Origin: an uncultured Roseburia sp.
Lineage (GTDB): Bacteria; Bacillota; Clostridia; Lachnospirales; Lachnospiraceae
DNA length: 56,200 bases
Direction of reading: 5' to 3'
NCBI GenBank assembly: GCA_947573605.1
Contig: CANPGM010000021.1
Span: 1-56,200, forward strand
Below the pieces are notes generated by a model that searched no databases, was not told the DNA's origin, and saw nothing but the letters and a program-made list of their open reading frames with translations. Below are positions 25,592 through 34,003 of this stretch, piece by piece; the stretch's first letter is position 1, and the number at the start of each line of letters is the position of its first letter. The position numbers were made by a program, and so were the translations under genes.

Positions 25592-25870
25592 TTAGGGGTT
25601 ACGGAAATCCGGGTACGGGACAGGGACGGCGGTGGGAAGCCAATCGCCGCCGAAGCCCCCTGCGGCTATGTCAAAGACTCCGACAACAAAAATGTTATCG
25701 CTATATCCATTTTCCTCAGCAACAATCACATGATGGTTTTTATCCTGAAAAATGGCATCCCACATCTGCAATCGTTCAGCGGTCTTTTCCGGCATGGGAT
25801 TAGGATGTAACTGCATATACAATCTCAATAAACCATCTAAAGAAAGCAGTTTTTTACAGAAATGATTGAT
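25592..25870 (-). pseudogene. GNAT acetyltransferase N-terminal remnant
   Basis: On the minus strand the frame reads LLSLDGLLRLYMQLHPNPMP, then EKTAERLQMWDAIFQDKNHH followed by VIVAEENG, which is the N-terminal region of GNAT-family acetyltransferases (helices 1-2 plus the first strand). After VAEENG the sequence no longer fits the family, the acetyl-CoA-binding motif is absent, and the frame ends within about 35 residues. It begins after a stop rather than a clear start codon. It is therefore a decayed fragment. This is the only content I see between the eCIS effector and the next intact gene. Confidence 0.5.
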
Positions 25871-25990
25871 TGCGGAGTGTTAATATACGCATAGTATACT
25901 TTTCTGCAAATATTGGTTGCGGTCTTTGCGCTTAACCTCATCTGTTGCTGGCACAAAGCCTTGAAAACAGGGGAAACTTATGGAGAAAGC

Positions 25991-26395
25991 TTACAAACCG
26001 GAATCTGTCGATGTGTTTACTTTGTCTAAATACACAAAGATTTTATACGCTCCGACAAAATTATCGCATTTAGCGACCAGTGTATATGTGTTGGAACGTT
26101 CAAGTATAAAATAAGTCACTAACTCTTTTGCATTATCTAAGGTATAAACAGCAGTACCATCTGAATCATACAGGGTCATGTCCAAATTTCCACTGATAAC
26201 ATCCGATTCAAAGACAAACTTTATTCGATTGCCTGCTTCTCCTGCGAAAGAAATGTCAGATGTTGTTGTAACCTGCTTTGAATACTCATTGCTCATATTG
26301 CCTAATACTGCAGGCCGGGTCAGCAGATAAACGCCGAGAATCCCTGCTGCCGCAACGAGAATAAAACTAATGAGGATGATATATTTCTTTTTCAT
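25991..26395 (-). CDS. Small membrane-anchored extracytoplasmic protein
   Basis: 134 residues. MKKKYIILISFILVAAAGIL plus GVYLL forms an N-terminal signal anchor or uncleaved signal peptide; there is no lipobox Cys. The remaining ~105 residues look beta-rich (FAGEAGNRIKFVFESDVISG; MTLYDSDGTAVYTL; TYTLVAKCDNFVGAYKIFVY), resembling a small jelly-roll domain. GAAAGGATAACGG just upstream on the minus strand is a good ribosome binding site. I do not recognise a family. It is monocistronic, with the GNAT remnant downstream and the MCP gene upstream on the same strand. Confidence 0.7.
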   Translation of the reverse strand: MKKKYIILISFILVAAAGILGVYLLTRPAVLGNMSNEYSKQVTTTSDISFAGEAGNRIKFVFESDVISGNLDMTLYDSDGTAVYTLDNAKELVTYFILERSNTYTLVAKCDNFVGAYKIFVYLDKVNTSTDSGL

Positions 26396-26504
26396 ACCGT
26401 TATCCTTTCAAGTCATAATTTGCCAGTCTGTGCTGAAAGAATTATACCACAACCAATTACGTGAAACAATCCGGAGGGCAAGGTTTATCGGGCAATGAAG
26501 AAAA

Positions 26505-26545
26505 AAAATCCCCTGCTGTCCGCATAACAGACAACAGGGGGAGCC
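26505..26545 (-). terminator. Terminator of the chemotaxis receptor gene
   Basis: CCCCTG-C-TGTC (26510-26520) pairs with GACA-A-CAGGGG (26530-26540), leaving one mismatch. On the minus strand it is followed by a run of eight T (26501-26508 region). It lies just after the MCP stop codon. Confidence 0.85.
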
Positions 26546-26554
26546 TTCATTGTA

Positions 26555-28252
26555 TTATTTTTTCAAGGTAAATTGTCCGATCAGGCCGTCGAGAATCGTT
26601 GCCTGTGCGGATAATTCCTGACTGGTCGCAGAGGCCTCTTCGGCGGTCGCCGCATTGCTCTGTACGACCTGTGAAATCTGATTGATACCGGTTTCGGCTT
26701 TTCGCATCGCCTCCGCCTGATCTTCTACCATTACTTTTAGACTGCTGGAGAAATCCGCTATCTGTTTAATACCGTCAATTACGGATTCAATTGCGTTTGC
26801 CGCATTCTCAGCGGCGCGGTTTCCTTCCGCAACTTCATGTATCGAACCCTCAATTAATTCTCTTGTATCGATTACGGCCTGTGCGCTCTGGTTTGCAAGA
26901 ACCCGGATCTGATCCGCCACAACGGAGAACCCGCGTCCTGATTCGCCGGCTCTTGCTGCTTCAATAGAGGCATTCAGTGATAACAGATTTGTCTGGGAAG
27001 CAATGGATTCAATTTCGGAAATAATATCGCCGATTCTTGTGGAAGCGTTATTAATCCGTTCCATTGCAGCCATCATATTATTCATTTCCACACGGCTGTT
27101 GTCCGCTTCTGCAGCATAGTACTGCGCTTTGACGCTGGATTCATCCGCGCTTTGCGCGCTCTTTTCCATAGAAGCGGTAATCTCGGAAATGGTTGAGTGC
27201 AGTTCCATAACTGCGCAGGTCTGTTCCGTAGCGCCTTCCGCAAGACACTGAGACGCATCCGCCAAATCTCCGGAACCAACGGATACGTGATTGGACACTT
27301 CTCCGATAGACAAAAGGGTCTGAGTCATCTGATCTCTTAATCCGCTCATTGCGACAAAAAGCTTTTGGAAATCTCCGGTGTACTTGTCGGAATTTCCGGA
27401 TGAAATGTCGTAATTTCCGCTCGCCATTTCACCGAGCACTTCGCCGATATCCTGAATAATCGTGTTCAGATTGTTTGCCATTTCCGTTGCGTCTTTTTCC
27501 ATATGTTCGACTTCGTCGCCTGTTTCAATCAACGGGAACGGTGAGGATAAATCGCCGGCCGAGAAAGTTTTCAGACGCTGTCCGAGCTTTCCGAGCGGAG
27601 ATGCAATTTTTACCGCCATGTGCTTTCCGATTTTGGTTGACAGCATCATAGATAACGCGATGACACCGATAATCACAATAGCTAAGATCCATTCTGTCAC
27701 CGTAAGTATGCGGGAAAGCTTATTTCCTTCCGTTACTTTTACGTCTAACAGAGCTTCCAGCTTGGTATAAATGCTGTTATAGACTGGAGCCAGATCGTTT
27801 AAGGCTATTTCCTGGGCCTGTATGCAGAGTTCCCTGTCCGTAGTTGCTCCGAGATTCATAATCTCTTCGTCCAGCTTCCAGTAAGTGTCCAGTTCCTTTT
27901 TAATTGCTTCATAAGTTACTCTTCCGTCATCTGATACGATGGTATTTTCGATGGAAGCAAAGCTTTTTTCAAAGGCTGCTTTGATTTCAGAATGCTGCTT
28001 CACAACTTCTGCAATTGCGTCCGCATTGTCATATCCGATCGCCGCACGAAGCGAAGAGCGGAGATCTGCAAATTCAAACATCGTTGTTCCGATGTCTCCC
28101 TGTGCAAAGCCAAAATTTTTCAGTGCGTAGGAATATCGGCTTGATATAATAATCAGCGCGATTAGCCCCAGTACTGCCGCAAAAGCAGTAATTGCCGATA
28201 CTTTAAAAAAAGATTTCGTCAGCTTTTTTTCAATATTGTCCTTTTCGTTCAT
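26555..28252 (-). CDS. Methyl-accepting chemotaxis protein
   Basis: 565 residues. Transmembrane helix at about 19-40 ([20 protein letters not shown]), a helical ligand-binding region with four-helix-bundle character (to about 185), transmembrane helix 2 ([18 protein letters not shown], about 190-210), HAMP, then a long methyl-accepting signalling domain with the conserved hairpin tip ([20 protein letters not shown] followed by [19 protein letters not shown]). It should couple an extracellular cue to CheA/CheW. The C-terminus has no CheR/CheB-binding pentapeptide. It lies downstream of a 430-bp intergenic region and is monocistronic with its own terminator. Confidence 0.95.
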   Translation of the reverse strand: MNEKDNIEKKLTKSFFKVSAITAFAAVLGLIALIIISSRYSYALKNFGFAQGDIGTTMFEFADLRSSLRAAIGYDNADAIAEVVKQHSEIKAAFEKSFASIENTIVSDDGRVTYEAIKKELDTYWKLDEEIMNLGATTDRELCIQAQEIALNDLAPVYNSIYTKLEALLDVKVTEGNKLSRILTVTEWILAIVIIGVIALSMMLSTKIGKHMAVKIASPLGKLGQRLKTFSAGDLSSPFPLIETGDEVEHMEKDATEMANNLNTIIQDIGEVLGEMASGNYDISSGNSDKYTGDFQKLFVAMSGLRDQMTQTLLSIGEVSNHVSVGSGDLADASQCLAEGATEQTCAVMELHSTISEITASMEKSAQSADESSVKAQYYAAEADNSRVEMNNMMAAMERINNASTRIGDIISEIESIASQTNLLSLNASIEAARAGESGRGFSVVADQIRVLANQSAQAVIDTRELIEGSIHEVAEGNRAAENAANAIESVIDGIKQIADFSSSLKVMVEDQAEAMRKAETGINQISQVVQSNAATAEEASATSQELSAQATILDGLIGQFTLKK

Positions 28253-28685
28253 TTTTCATTGTCCCCTTTCTGTTACGCAACGACTTTTTTGACGAATATT
28301 TCCCTGATAATGAAAACCTCGCATTCATTGTCTGTAACATGGTGAAGACATTGAATTTATTGATAAGTTTAGTTTGAATCAGATATAGAGTATTGACATT
28401 ATGTTTCTGGGATATATTACTTACTAATAATTATAGTCGAAAAATAAAAATATTCAATGCTAAAATTTGTTAAAAAGTGACAAAATTTTTGGGGATAAAT
28501 TAGATATAAATGGGAATTGACAAAGAAGTAAAGTGTGTTATTAAAGTGATTCCGGGAAGAAGGGCTTTTTCATTTTTCTTTCTGTTTAGGGACAAAAAGC
28601 TCGGTATCTGTGTTATAATTTGAAAAGAATGAATTAAATGATTGAATGTCAGAAAGCCGGGTAAACGGCGGAACGGGAGGGAAAA
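28253..28685. promoter_or_regulatory. Divergent intergenic region between the MCP and DJ-1 genes
   Basis: A 433-bp AT-rich region. On the plus strand, TATAAT at 28614-28619 follows TGTGT and is the best -10 for the DJ-1 gene, although its -35 is poor. A TTGACA at 28517-28522 with ATTAAA 17 bp later, and another TTGACA near 28393, are further candidates. I saw no flagellar sigma-28 promoter for the MCP gene and no recognisable riboswitch. Confidence 0.35.
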
Positions 28686-29255
28686 ATGAAGAAAATCGGA
28701 ATTTTTATGGCGGACGGCTGTGAGGAAATTGAAGGGCTTACAGTTGTAGACCTTTTGCGGAGGGCGCAGCTGGAGATTACAATGATTTCAATCAGTGGGA
28801 AAAGAGAAGTTACGGGTACGAATGGGATTGTATTTCTGGCGGATGCGCTTGCGGAAGAGGTCGATTTTGACACTTTGGACGGGATTGTGCTGCCGGGCGG
28901 AATGCCGGGAACAAGCAATCTGGGCGCTTGTGCGGCAGTAAACGAAACGGTAAAAAAATTTGCGGCGCAGGGGAAACTGGTAGCGGCTATCTGCGCGGCG
29001 CCGAGCGTACTTGGCGCAGCAGGCGTACTGGATGGAAAGAAGGCAACCTGTCATCCGGGAGACTGGGAAAAGAAATTGGGAAAAGCGGATTTCGTTTCAG
29101 ATGCGGTTGCGGCGGACGGCAATTTAATTACAAGCCGCGGCCTGGGGACCGCCGTTGATTTTGCGCTTGCGATTATCGGATTTTTAACGGGAGGGGACGA
29201 TGAGCTTCTTTGCCGGGTAAAAAAAGGTATCGTATATCATAATCTGGAGGACTGA
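28686..29255 (+). CDS. DJ-1/PfpI family protein
   Basis: 189 residues, the full family length. It has the N-terminal strand KKIGIFMADGCEEIEG with the conserved Glu, the glycine loop DGIVLPGGMPGTSNLG, and the nucleophile elbow LVAAICAAPSVLGAAG with Cys at about residue 104. The C-terminal block DGNLITSRGLGTAVDFALAI is also typical. This is the YajL/ThiJ-like subgroup. Reported activities in the family include protein and glyoxal deglycation and chaperone function; the exact activity here cannot be told. AACGGGAGGGAAAA precedes the start. Confidence 0.93.
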   Translation: MKKIGIFMADGCEEIEGLTVVDLLRRAQLEITMISISGKREVTGTNGIVFLADALAEEVDFDTLDGIVLPGGMPGTSNLGACAAVNETVKKFAAQGKLVAAICAAPSVLGAAGVLDGKKATCHPGDWEKKLGKADFVSDAVAADGNLITSRGLGTAVDFALAIIGFLTGGDDELLCRVKKGIVYHNLED

Positions 29256-29268
29256 TTCAGAGAAATAA

Positions 29269-29308
29269 AAAACCGCTTCATATCTTTTAATGATATGAGG
29301 CGGTTTTT
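29269..29308. terminator. Bidirectional terminator
   Basis: AAAACCGCTTCATATC (29269-29284) pairs with GATATGAGGCGGTTTT (29292-29307), 16 bp with a single wobble. T-runs on both sides let it end the DJ-1 transcript on the plus strand and the SASP transcript on the minus strand. Confidence 0.92.
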
Positions 29309-29323
29309 CCGGAAAATCCGGTA

Positions 29324-29539
29324 TTAGTTTTTCATCTGTTCTTCCTGTCTCATGATCATTTTCTTGACCATTTCACCACCGATGCTTCCGGCCTGTCTGG
29401 AAGTAAGATCTCCGTTGTAACCTTCTTTCAACGGTACGCCGATCTCGCTTGCTACTTCCTGTTTAAAACGGTTCATAGCTTCTTTTGCTTCCGGTACTGC
29501 CATTTTGCTGGTGTTAGAACCTGAATTTGTTCCGCTCAT
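29324..29539 (-). CDS. Alpha/beta-type small acid-soluble spore protein
   Basis: 71 residues. The sequence contains FKQEVASEIGVPL, which includes the GPR protease cleavage site, then DLTSRQAGSIGGEMVKKMI, the family signature. These proteins coat spore DNA, change it to an A-like form and are degraded on germination. I chose the start MSGTN because GGAGGTG lies just before it; the in-frame ATG 15 bp further upstream is part of that ribosome binding site. Expression is expected in the forespore under sigma-G. The gene shows that the organism forms endospores. Confidence 0.97.
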   Translation of the reverse strand: MSGTNSGSNTSKMAVPEAKEAMNRFKQEVASEIGVPLKEGYNGDLTSRQAGSIGGEMVKKMIMRQEEQMKN

Positions 29540-29707
29540 GGTTTTCACCTCCATTATATTTTCTACTGTTTTTGAAAAGTCGGCACTGTAGTCAATGCCT
29601 GCATCACCGGCCCTTCATTTAGGAGCCACAATAATAATTACTGTATGTCCTAATCCTATTATGGACGGGAATAAAAAAAATATAATTGGAAAATATTGAG
29701 AATATGG

Positions 29708-29736
29708 TTGACAATCCGGTTGCTATGTGCTTTACT
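29708..29736 (+). promoter_or_regulatory. Sigma-A promoter of the leader peptide / ABC exporter operon
   Basis: TTGACA (29708-29713), a 17-bp spacer and TTTACT (29731-29736). The transcript would start at about 29743 and include the leader peptide at 29778 and the terminator at 29941, followed by the exporter genes. Confidence 0.65.
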
Positions 29737-29777
29737 TAACAGGTAATCTAAATATGAAAGAAAGAGAGGTAATAAAC

Positions 29778-29864
29778 ATGATCGGTTATACAAATAAAGC
29801 AATGAAAACAGCAAATTACATTCATACTATTACCTCGATTGATTTTGTTTTTCCAAACGGATGA
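29778..29864 (+). CDS. 28-residue leader peptide upstream of an ABC exporter
   Basis: The peptide reads MIGYTNKAMKTANYIHTITS then IDFVFPNG. GAGAGGT ends eight bases before the ATG, a good ribosome binding site, and a TTGACA promoter lies about 70 bp upstream. A factor-independent terminator follows the stop codon by 77 bp, and the heterodimeric exporter genes start after that. In Bacillus subtilis the BmrCD exporter is preceded by the small BmrB peptide, whose translation controls a terminator and allows induction by ribosome-targeting antibiotics. The layout here is the same. The peptide itself has no visible sequence relation to BmrB that I can claim. Confidence 0.55.
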   Translation: MIGYTNKAMKTANYIHTITSIDFVFPNG

Positions 29865-29940
29865 AGCGTTCGTGCGGCATTTTGGGCCGGAGGCCGTTTC
29901 AGCCGCATATTGAAGAACAAAAATTTTTCTGTGGCTTACA

Positions 29941-29975
29941 GCCGTGGTAATCGTGTGATTGCCACGGCTTTTTTG
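29941..29975 (+). terminator. Attenuator-type terminator before the ABC exporter genes
   Basis: GCCGTGG-t-AATC (29941-29952) pairs with GATT-g-CCACGGC (29957-29968), followed by six T. Upstream, AGCCGCA (29900-29906 region) can pair with TGTGGCT (29930-29936 region), and GTGGC there can alternatively pair with the GCCAC of the terminator's right arm. This allows competing structures. Its position between leader peptide and exporter suggests regulated readthrough. Confidence 0.75.
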
Positions 29976-30048
29976 TGTTGTAAGATTCGGGTGTAAAAAG
30001 GCTTTCATTTCGAGTTGACAGCCGACAACCGAAAAGATGGAGGGGAAA

Positions 30049-31761
30049 ATGAAGAAACTGCATACGTATATCGGTCGTCACTGGGGCGGCTATCTGCTCG
30101 CTATTGTATGTATGATAGTGGCGATTATTCTGGATATGATTTATCCGATGATTACGCAGAGTATAGTGGATGACGTGATTTTAAAAGGAAAAACAGAAAT
30201 ACTGACGGGACTGTTGACCGGGATTGTCGCCGTCGGAATCGGACGGTCTGTGTTCGAGTATGTGAAAGAATTTACATTCGATAAACTCTCTTCGACAATC
30301 GGTTCACAGATGAGGAAGGATTTATTTGACCATGTTCAGAAATTGTCCATGAGTTATTTTTCCGATGCGAATACGGGAGAACTCATGGCAAGAGTAAAAG
30401 ACGATGTCGACAAAGTGTGGAATGCTTTGGGATTTGTCGGAATGCTTACGATTGAGGTGGTAATTCATGTCTCATTTGTTCTGTACTGCATGTTTTCCAG
30501 AAACTGGCGTCTGGCGTTTGTACCTCTTATTACGATGATTGTATGCGGGGCGGTCGCCGTTCTTATGGAACGGAAGCTGGATAAGGTTTATGATGAGATC
30601 AGCGAAGAGAACGCGGTTTTAACGACTGTGGCGGAAGAAAATCTGGCCGGCGTACGAACGGTAAAGGCATTTGCAAGAGAGCAGCATGAGATTCAAAAGT
30701 TTTTGTCCCATAACGAACGCTATTACGAACTGAATATTACGCAGTCAAAAGTGTTGGTCCGCTATTATCCGCTGTTTCAGTTTGTCGGCAGAGCGCTGCC
30801 GGTATGTACGACAGTTTTGGGCGGAATTTCCGTAATGAACGGGAATATGTCGCTCGGCGCGCTGGTAGCATTTGTAGAGTACAGCAGAAATTGTACGTGG
30901 CCGATGGAAATGATGGGGTGGCTGACAAACGATATTTCGTCTGCAGTCGCTTCTTATCGGAAAATTAAAAAGATTTATGCGCAAAAGCCGGAGATTGTGG
31001 AGCCGGAGAAGCCAAAAGAGCTTAAAAAAGTGCGCGGAGATATTTCTTTTGAAGGGGTTCACTTTGAAATTGAAGGAAAGCGGATTTTATCGGATATCAG
31101 CTTTCACATTCCCGCCGGAAAGACGCTTGGCATTATGGGTGCGACCGGTTCCGGAAAGTCGTCTTTGGTAAATCTTTTACAGCGGTTTTATGATGTAAAA
31201 GACGGAGCGATCCGGCTTGACGGGATGGATATAAGGGAACTTCCGCTTAAACAGCTTCGGGGTAATGTGGCCTGTGTGCTGCAGGACGTTTTTCTGTTTT
31301 CGGATACCATCGGGGAAAATATTAAGATGGGTCAGCGGAAGCGCATGTCGGCGGAGGAAATCAGAATGTCGGCGGAGAGAGCGCAGGCGAGCGGTTTTAT
31401 CGAGAAGCTGGAGGAACAGTACGATACGGTTATCGGCGAGCGCGGCGTCGGATTGTCCGGTGGGCAGAAGCAGCGAATCAGCATTGCGAGAGCGCTTTCC
31501 AAACACAGTCCGATACTTGTAATGGACGATTCTACTTCTGCGCTTGATATGGAAACGGAGCATGAAATTCAGAAAACGCTGAACGGGCTTCTGCATACGA
31601 CAAAGATCATTATTGCGCATCGAATATCGGCGGTACGTCATGCGGATGAAATTATATACCTTAAAGACGGAATGATTGCTGAGCGCGGAACGCATGAAGA
31701 ACTGCTTGCGAAAAAAGGGCTTTACTACGAAACCTTTCGGGCGCAGTATGGAGAAATCTAA
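30049..31761 (+). CDS. Heterodimeric ABC multidrug exporter half, degenerate-site subunit (BmrC-like)
   Basis: 570 residues. An N-terminal six-helix transmembrane domain of the ABC exporter type (to about 310) and a C-terminal ATP-binding domain: Walker A GATGSGKSS, Q-loop CVLQDVFLF, signature LSGGQ, H-loop IIAHRISAV. Walker B ends ILVMDDSTSALD, that is Asp instead of the catalytic Glu, so this subunit builds the degenerate catalytic site typical of heterodimeric exporters such as BmrCD or TM287/288. I chose the ATG at 30049 because GGAGGGG (30039-30045) sits before it; the codon at 30037 is inside that site. Its partner is encoded 190 bp downstream. Confidence 0.93.
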   Translation: MKKLHTYIGRHWGGYLLAIVCMIVAIILDMIYPMITQSIVDDVILKGKTEILTGLLTGIVAVGIGRSVFEYVKEFTFDKLSSTIGSQMRKDLFDHVQKLSMSYFSDANTGELMARVKDDVDKVWNALGFVGMLTIEVVIHVSFVLYCMFSRNWRLAFVPLITMIVCGAVAVLMERKLDKVYDEISEENAVLTTVAEENLAGVRTVKAFAREQHEIQKFLSHNERYYELNITQSKVLVRYYPLFQFVGRALPVCTTVLGGISVMNGNMSLGALVAFVEYSRNCTWPMEMMGWLTNDISSAVASYRKIKKIYAQKPEIVEPEKPKELKKVRGDISFEGVHFEIEGKRILSDISFHIPAGKTLGIMGATGSGKSSLVNLLQRFYDVKDGAIRLDGMDIRELPLKQLRGNVACVLQDVFLFSDTIGENIKMGQRKRMSAEEIRMSAERAQASGFIEKLEEQYDTVIGERGVGLSGGQKQRISIARALSKHSPILVMDDSTSALDMETEHEIQKTLNGLLHTTKIIIAHRISAVRHADEIIYLKDGMIAERGTHEELLAKKGLYYETFRAQYGEI

Positions 31762-31912
31762 GCAACTCTAAGGACACAAAATACGTGTCCTAAGAGTTGC
31801 TAAGATTTCTGAAGAATGCCAGGGACGGGCGTTCTTCGCATGGGGAATCACAACAACGCGAAAGGGTTGCTAAGATTTCTGAAGAACGCCAGGGACGGGC
31901 GTTCTTCGCATG
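31753..31912. repeat. Long hairpin plus 47-bp direct repeat between exporter genes
   Basis: Arms of 25 bases (31753-31777 and 31785-31809) pair with only two A-A mismatches around a 7-base loop. The left arm holds the end of the upstream gene, including its stop codon at 31759-31761. A 47-bp sequence starting gttgctaagatttctgaaga (31796-31842) recurs at 31866-31912 with a single difference. Each copy contains a hairpin GAAGAAYGCC/GGCGTTCTTC. No coding role is evident; the exporter partner starts at 31954. Confidence 0.8.
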
Positions 31913-31953
31913 AGAAAAAAGCGATGCGTATATGTTTAGATGGGAGGGTTTTT

Positions 31954-33744
31954 ATGGCTGTAAATTCATTTCGTGAAGACGAATTTATGGAAAATACCGA
32001 CAGGAAGAAGATTCTGCGTCGGCTGCTTTCTTATTTGTTTGTTTATAAAGGCGCTATTGTCGGCGTGCTGCTCTGTATGGGAGTAACGGTTGCAATTTCG
32101 CTGATGAATCCGCTGATTATTGAAGAGGCGCTTGACCATTATGTCGCGGGTTCGGATATTGAGGGACTGATACGGCTTGGTATTTTTGCACTTGTGTTAA
32201 ATCTTGTTTTTATTGTGATGGTAAAGCTTCGAATGTATATTATGGCGGTTATTTCCAATAAAATACTGCTGCAGATACGCCAGGATTTATACGAGCACAT
32301 CCAGACGTTGTCGTTTTCTTTTTTTGACAGCAGACCGACCGGAAAAATTCTGGCAAGAATTATCGGCGACGTCAATTCGCTGAAAGATATTCTGACCAAT
32401 GTTGTTACGACACTGATTCCCGAATTTGTGACGGTGATTGGCGTTGTGGTCATTATGATGGTGAAAGACGCAAGGCTTGCGTTTGCTTCGCTTTGTACGA
32501 TTCCGGTTATGATGGCCGGTATCTGGTTTGTGGAAAAGGCTTCTCATAAGCGCTGGCAGATTTTTCGGAAAAAATCATCCAATCTGAACGCATATGTACA
32601 TGAGGATATTGCCGGGATTCGCGTGGTACAAAGCTTTGGAGCAGAGGAAGAGACAAGGGAGATTTTCGGAGATCTGACCGACGAACATAAAACGGCGTTT
32701 TGGGACGCCTGCCGTTTCGCAGATATGTTTGGCCCGGTCATTGACTTATGCTGGGGTATCGGCGCAATGATGCTTTATCTGGTGGGCGTCCGCATTCTGG
32801 GCGTAGAGCAGGTGTCCGTGGGGCTTTTAGTTGCGTTCGGAACGTATATCAATATGTTCTGGAACCCGATTATGAATCTGAGTAATTTTTATAATAATTT
32901 AATCACAAACCTGACTGCTGCGGAACGTATTTTTGATATTCTGGATACCGAGCCGGATATTGCAGACCGGGAAGGCGTCGGCGAGCTGCCGGAGATTCGC
33001 GGAGAAGTCCGGTTTTCGCATGTCAGCTTTACCTATGACAGAGGCACCTCGGCAGAAACGAAAGTACTTGAGGACGTCAGTTTTCATGTAAAACCGGGAG
33101 AAACGATTGCGTTGGTGGGGCCGACCGGAGCAGGAAAGACTACAATTGTAAATTTGATTAGCCGTTTTTATGATATAGAAGAAGGCGTCATTTCCGTAGA
33201 CGGATACGATCTGACGAAAATTTCAATTCAAAGCCTGCGGAAGCAAATGGGCGTAATGACGCAGGATAATTTTATTTTTCACGGCACCGTGCGGGAGAAT
33301 ATTCTTTACGGCAGGCTTGAAGCGTCCGAGGAAGAAATGATTGCCGCGGCGAAAGCCGTCAACGCCCACGACTTTATTATGAAGATGGAAAAAGGGTACG
33401 ATACCGAATTAAAAGAGCAGGGAGCGGGACTCTCCATCGGGCAGCGGCAGCTTTTGGCGTTTGCAAGAACGATGGTGTCTATGCCGAAAATTCTGATTCT
33501 GGATGAAGCGACGTCAAGTATTGATACACATACGGAAATTCTCGTGCAAAAGGGGATAGAAGCGCTTCTATCCGGTCGAACCAGTTTCGTAATTGCGCAC
33601 AGACTGTCGACCATTCAAAATGCCGACCGAATTTTTGTCATAGATCAGGGCGGCATTTTAGAACAGGGAACCCCTGCCGAACTCCTCTCCGCCAAAGGAG
33701 CCTACTACAACCTCTACATGGCACAATTTGCGGACATACAATGA
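31954..33744 (+). CDS. Heterodimeric ABC multidrug exporter half, catalytic subunit (BmrD-like)
   Basis: 596 residues. It has a six-helix exporter domain with the coupling region LSFSFFDSRPTGKILARIIG. The ATP-binding domain has Walker A GPTGAGKTT, Q-loop VMTQDNFIF, a non-canonical signature LSIGQ, Walker B ILILDEATSSID with the catalytic Glu, and H-loop VIAHRLSTI. Canonical Walker B with an altered signature complements the 30049 product, as in BmrCD pairs, so the two should form one ATPase-asymmetric drug exporter. I chose ATG 31954, five bases after GGGAGGG; an upstream in-frame start (31816) would translate the repeat element. Confidence 0.93.
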   Translation: MAVNSFREDEFMENTDRKKILRRLLSYLFVYKGAIVGVLLCMGVTVAISLMNPLIIEEALDHYVAGSDIEGLIRLGIFALVLNLVFIVMVKLRMYIMAVISNKILLQIRQDLYEHIQTLSFSFFDSRPTGKILARIIGDVNSLKDILTNVVTTLIPEFVTVIGVVVIMMVKDARLAFASLCTIPVMMAGIWFVEKASHKRWQIFRKKSSNLNAYVHEDIAGIRVVQSFGAEEETREIFGDLTDEHKTAFWDACRFADMFGPVIDLCWGIGAMMLYLVGVRILGVEQVSVGLLVAFGTYINMFWNPIMNLSNFYNNLITNLTAAERIFDILDTEPDIADREGVGELPEIRGEVRFSHVSFTYDRGTSAETKVLEDVSFHVKPGETIALVGPTGAGKTTIVNLISRFYDIEEGVISVDGYDLTKISIQSLRKQMGVMTQDNFIFHGTVRENILYGRLEASEEEMIAAAKAVNAHDFIMKMEKGYDTELKEQGAGLSIGQRQLLAFARTMVSMPKILILDEATSSIDTHTEILVQKGIEALLSGRTSFVIAHRLSTIQNADRIFVIDQGGILEQGTPAELLSAKGAYYNLYMAQFADIQ

Positions 33745-33754
33745 GCCGTGCCAA

Positions 33755-34003
33755 GCGGTAAAGAACCGGCTTTTTGTGCGTGCACAAAAAAAGGCGGCTC
33801 TTTACCGCAGGAGAGGGCGAAAGCCCGCGAGCCGGAAGGAGCGAAGCGGAATCCGGCTTGCCACGGCGGAGAAAAAGGTGCAAGAGAGAAAGAAGGCTTT
33901 TTGTGCGTGCACAAAAAAAGGCGGCTCTTTACCGCAGGAGAGGGCGAAAGCCCGCGAGCCGGAAGGAGCGAAGCGGAATCCGGCTTGCCACGGCGGAGAA
34001 AAA
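33755..34003. repeat. 109-bp structured tandem repeat (two copies, 127-bp period)
   Basis: Copies at 33768-33876 and 33895-34003 appear identical. The first copy plus its left flank folds into a long hairpin: GCGGTAAAGA-ACCG-GCTTTTTGTGC (33755-33780) against GCACAAAAAAAGGCGG and CTCTTTACCGC (33783-33808). Each copy also holds GGGCGAAAGCCC and AGCCGGA/TCCGGCT hairpins. It starts just after the exporter stop codon and runs up to the start of the next gene, whose ribosome binding site (GGCGGAG) lies in the end of copy 2. Several overlapping open frames here are by-products of the repeat. Confidence 0.85.
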
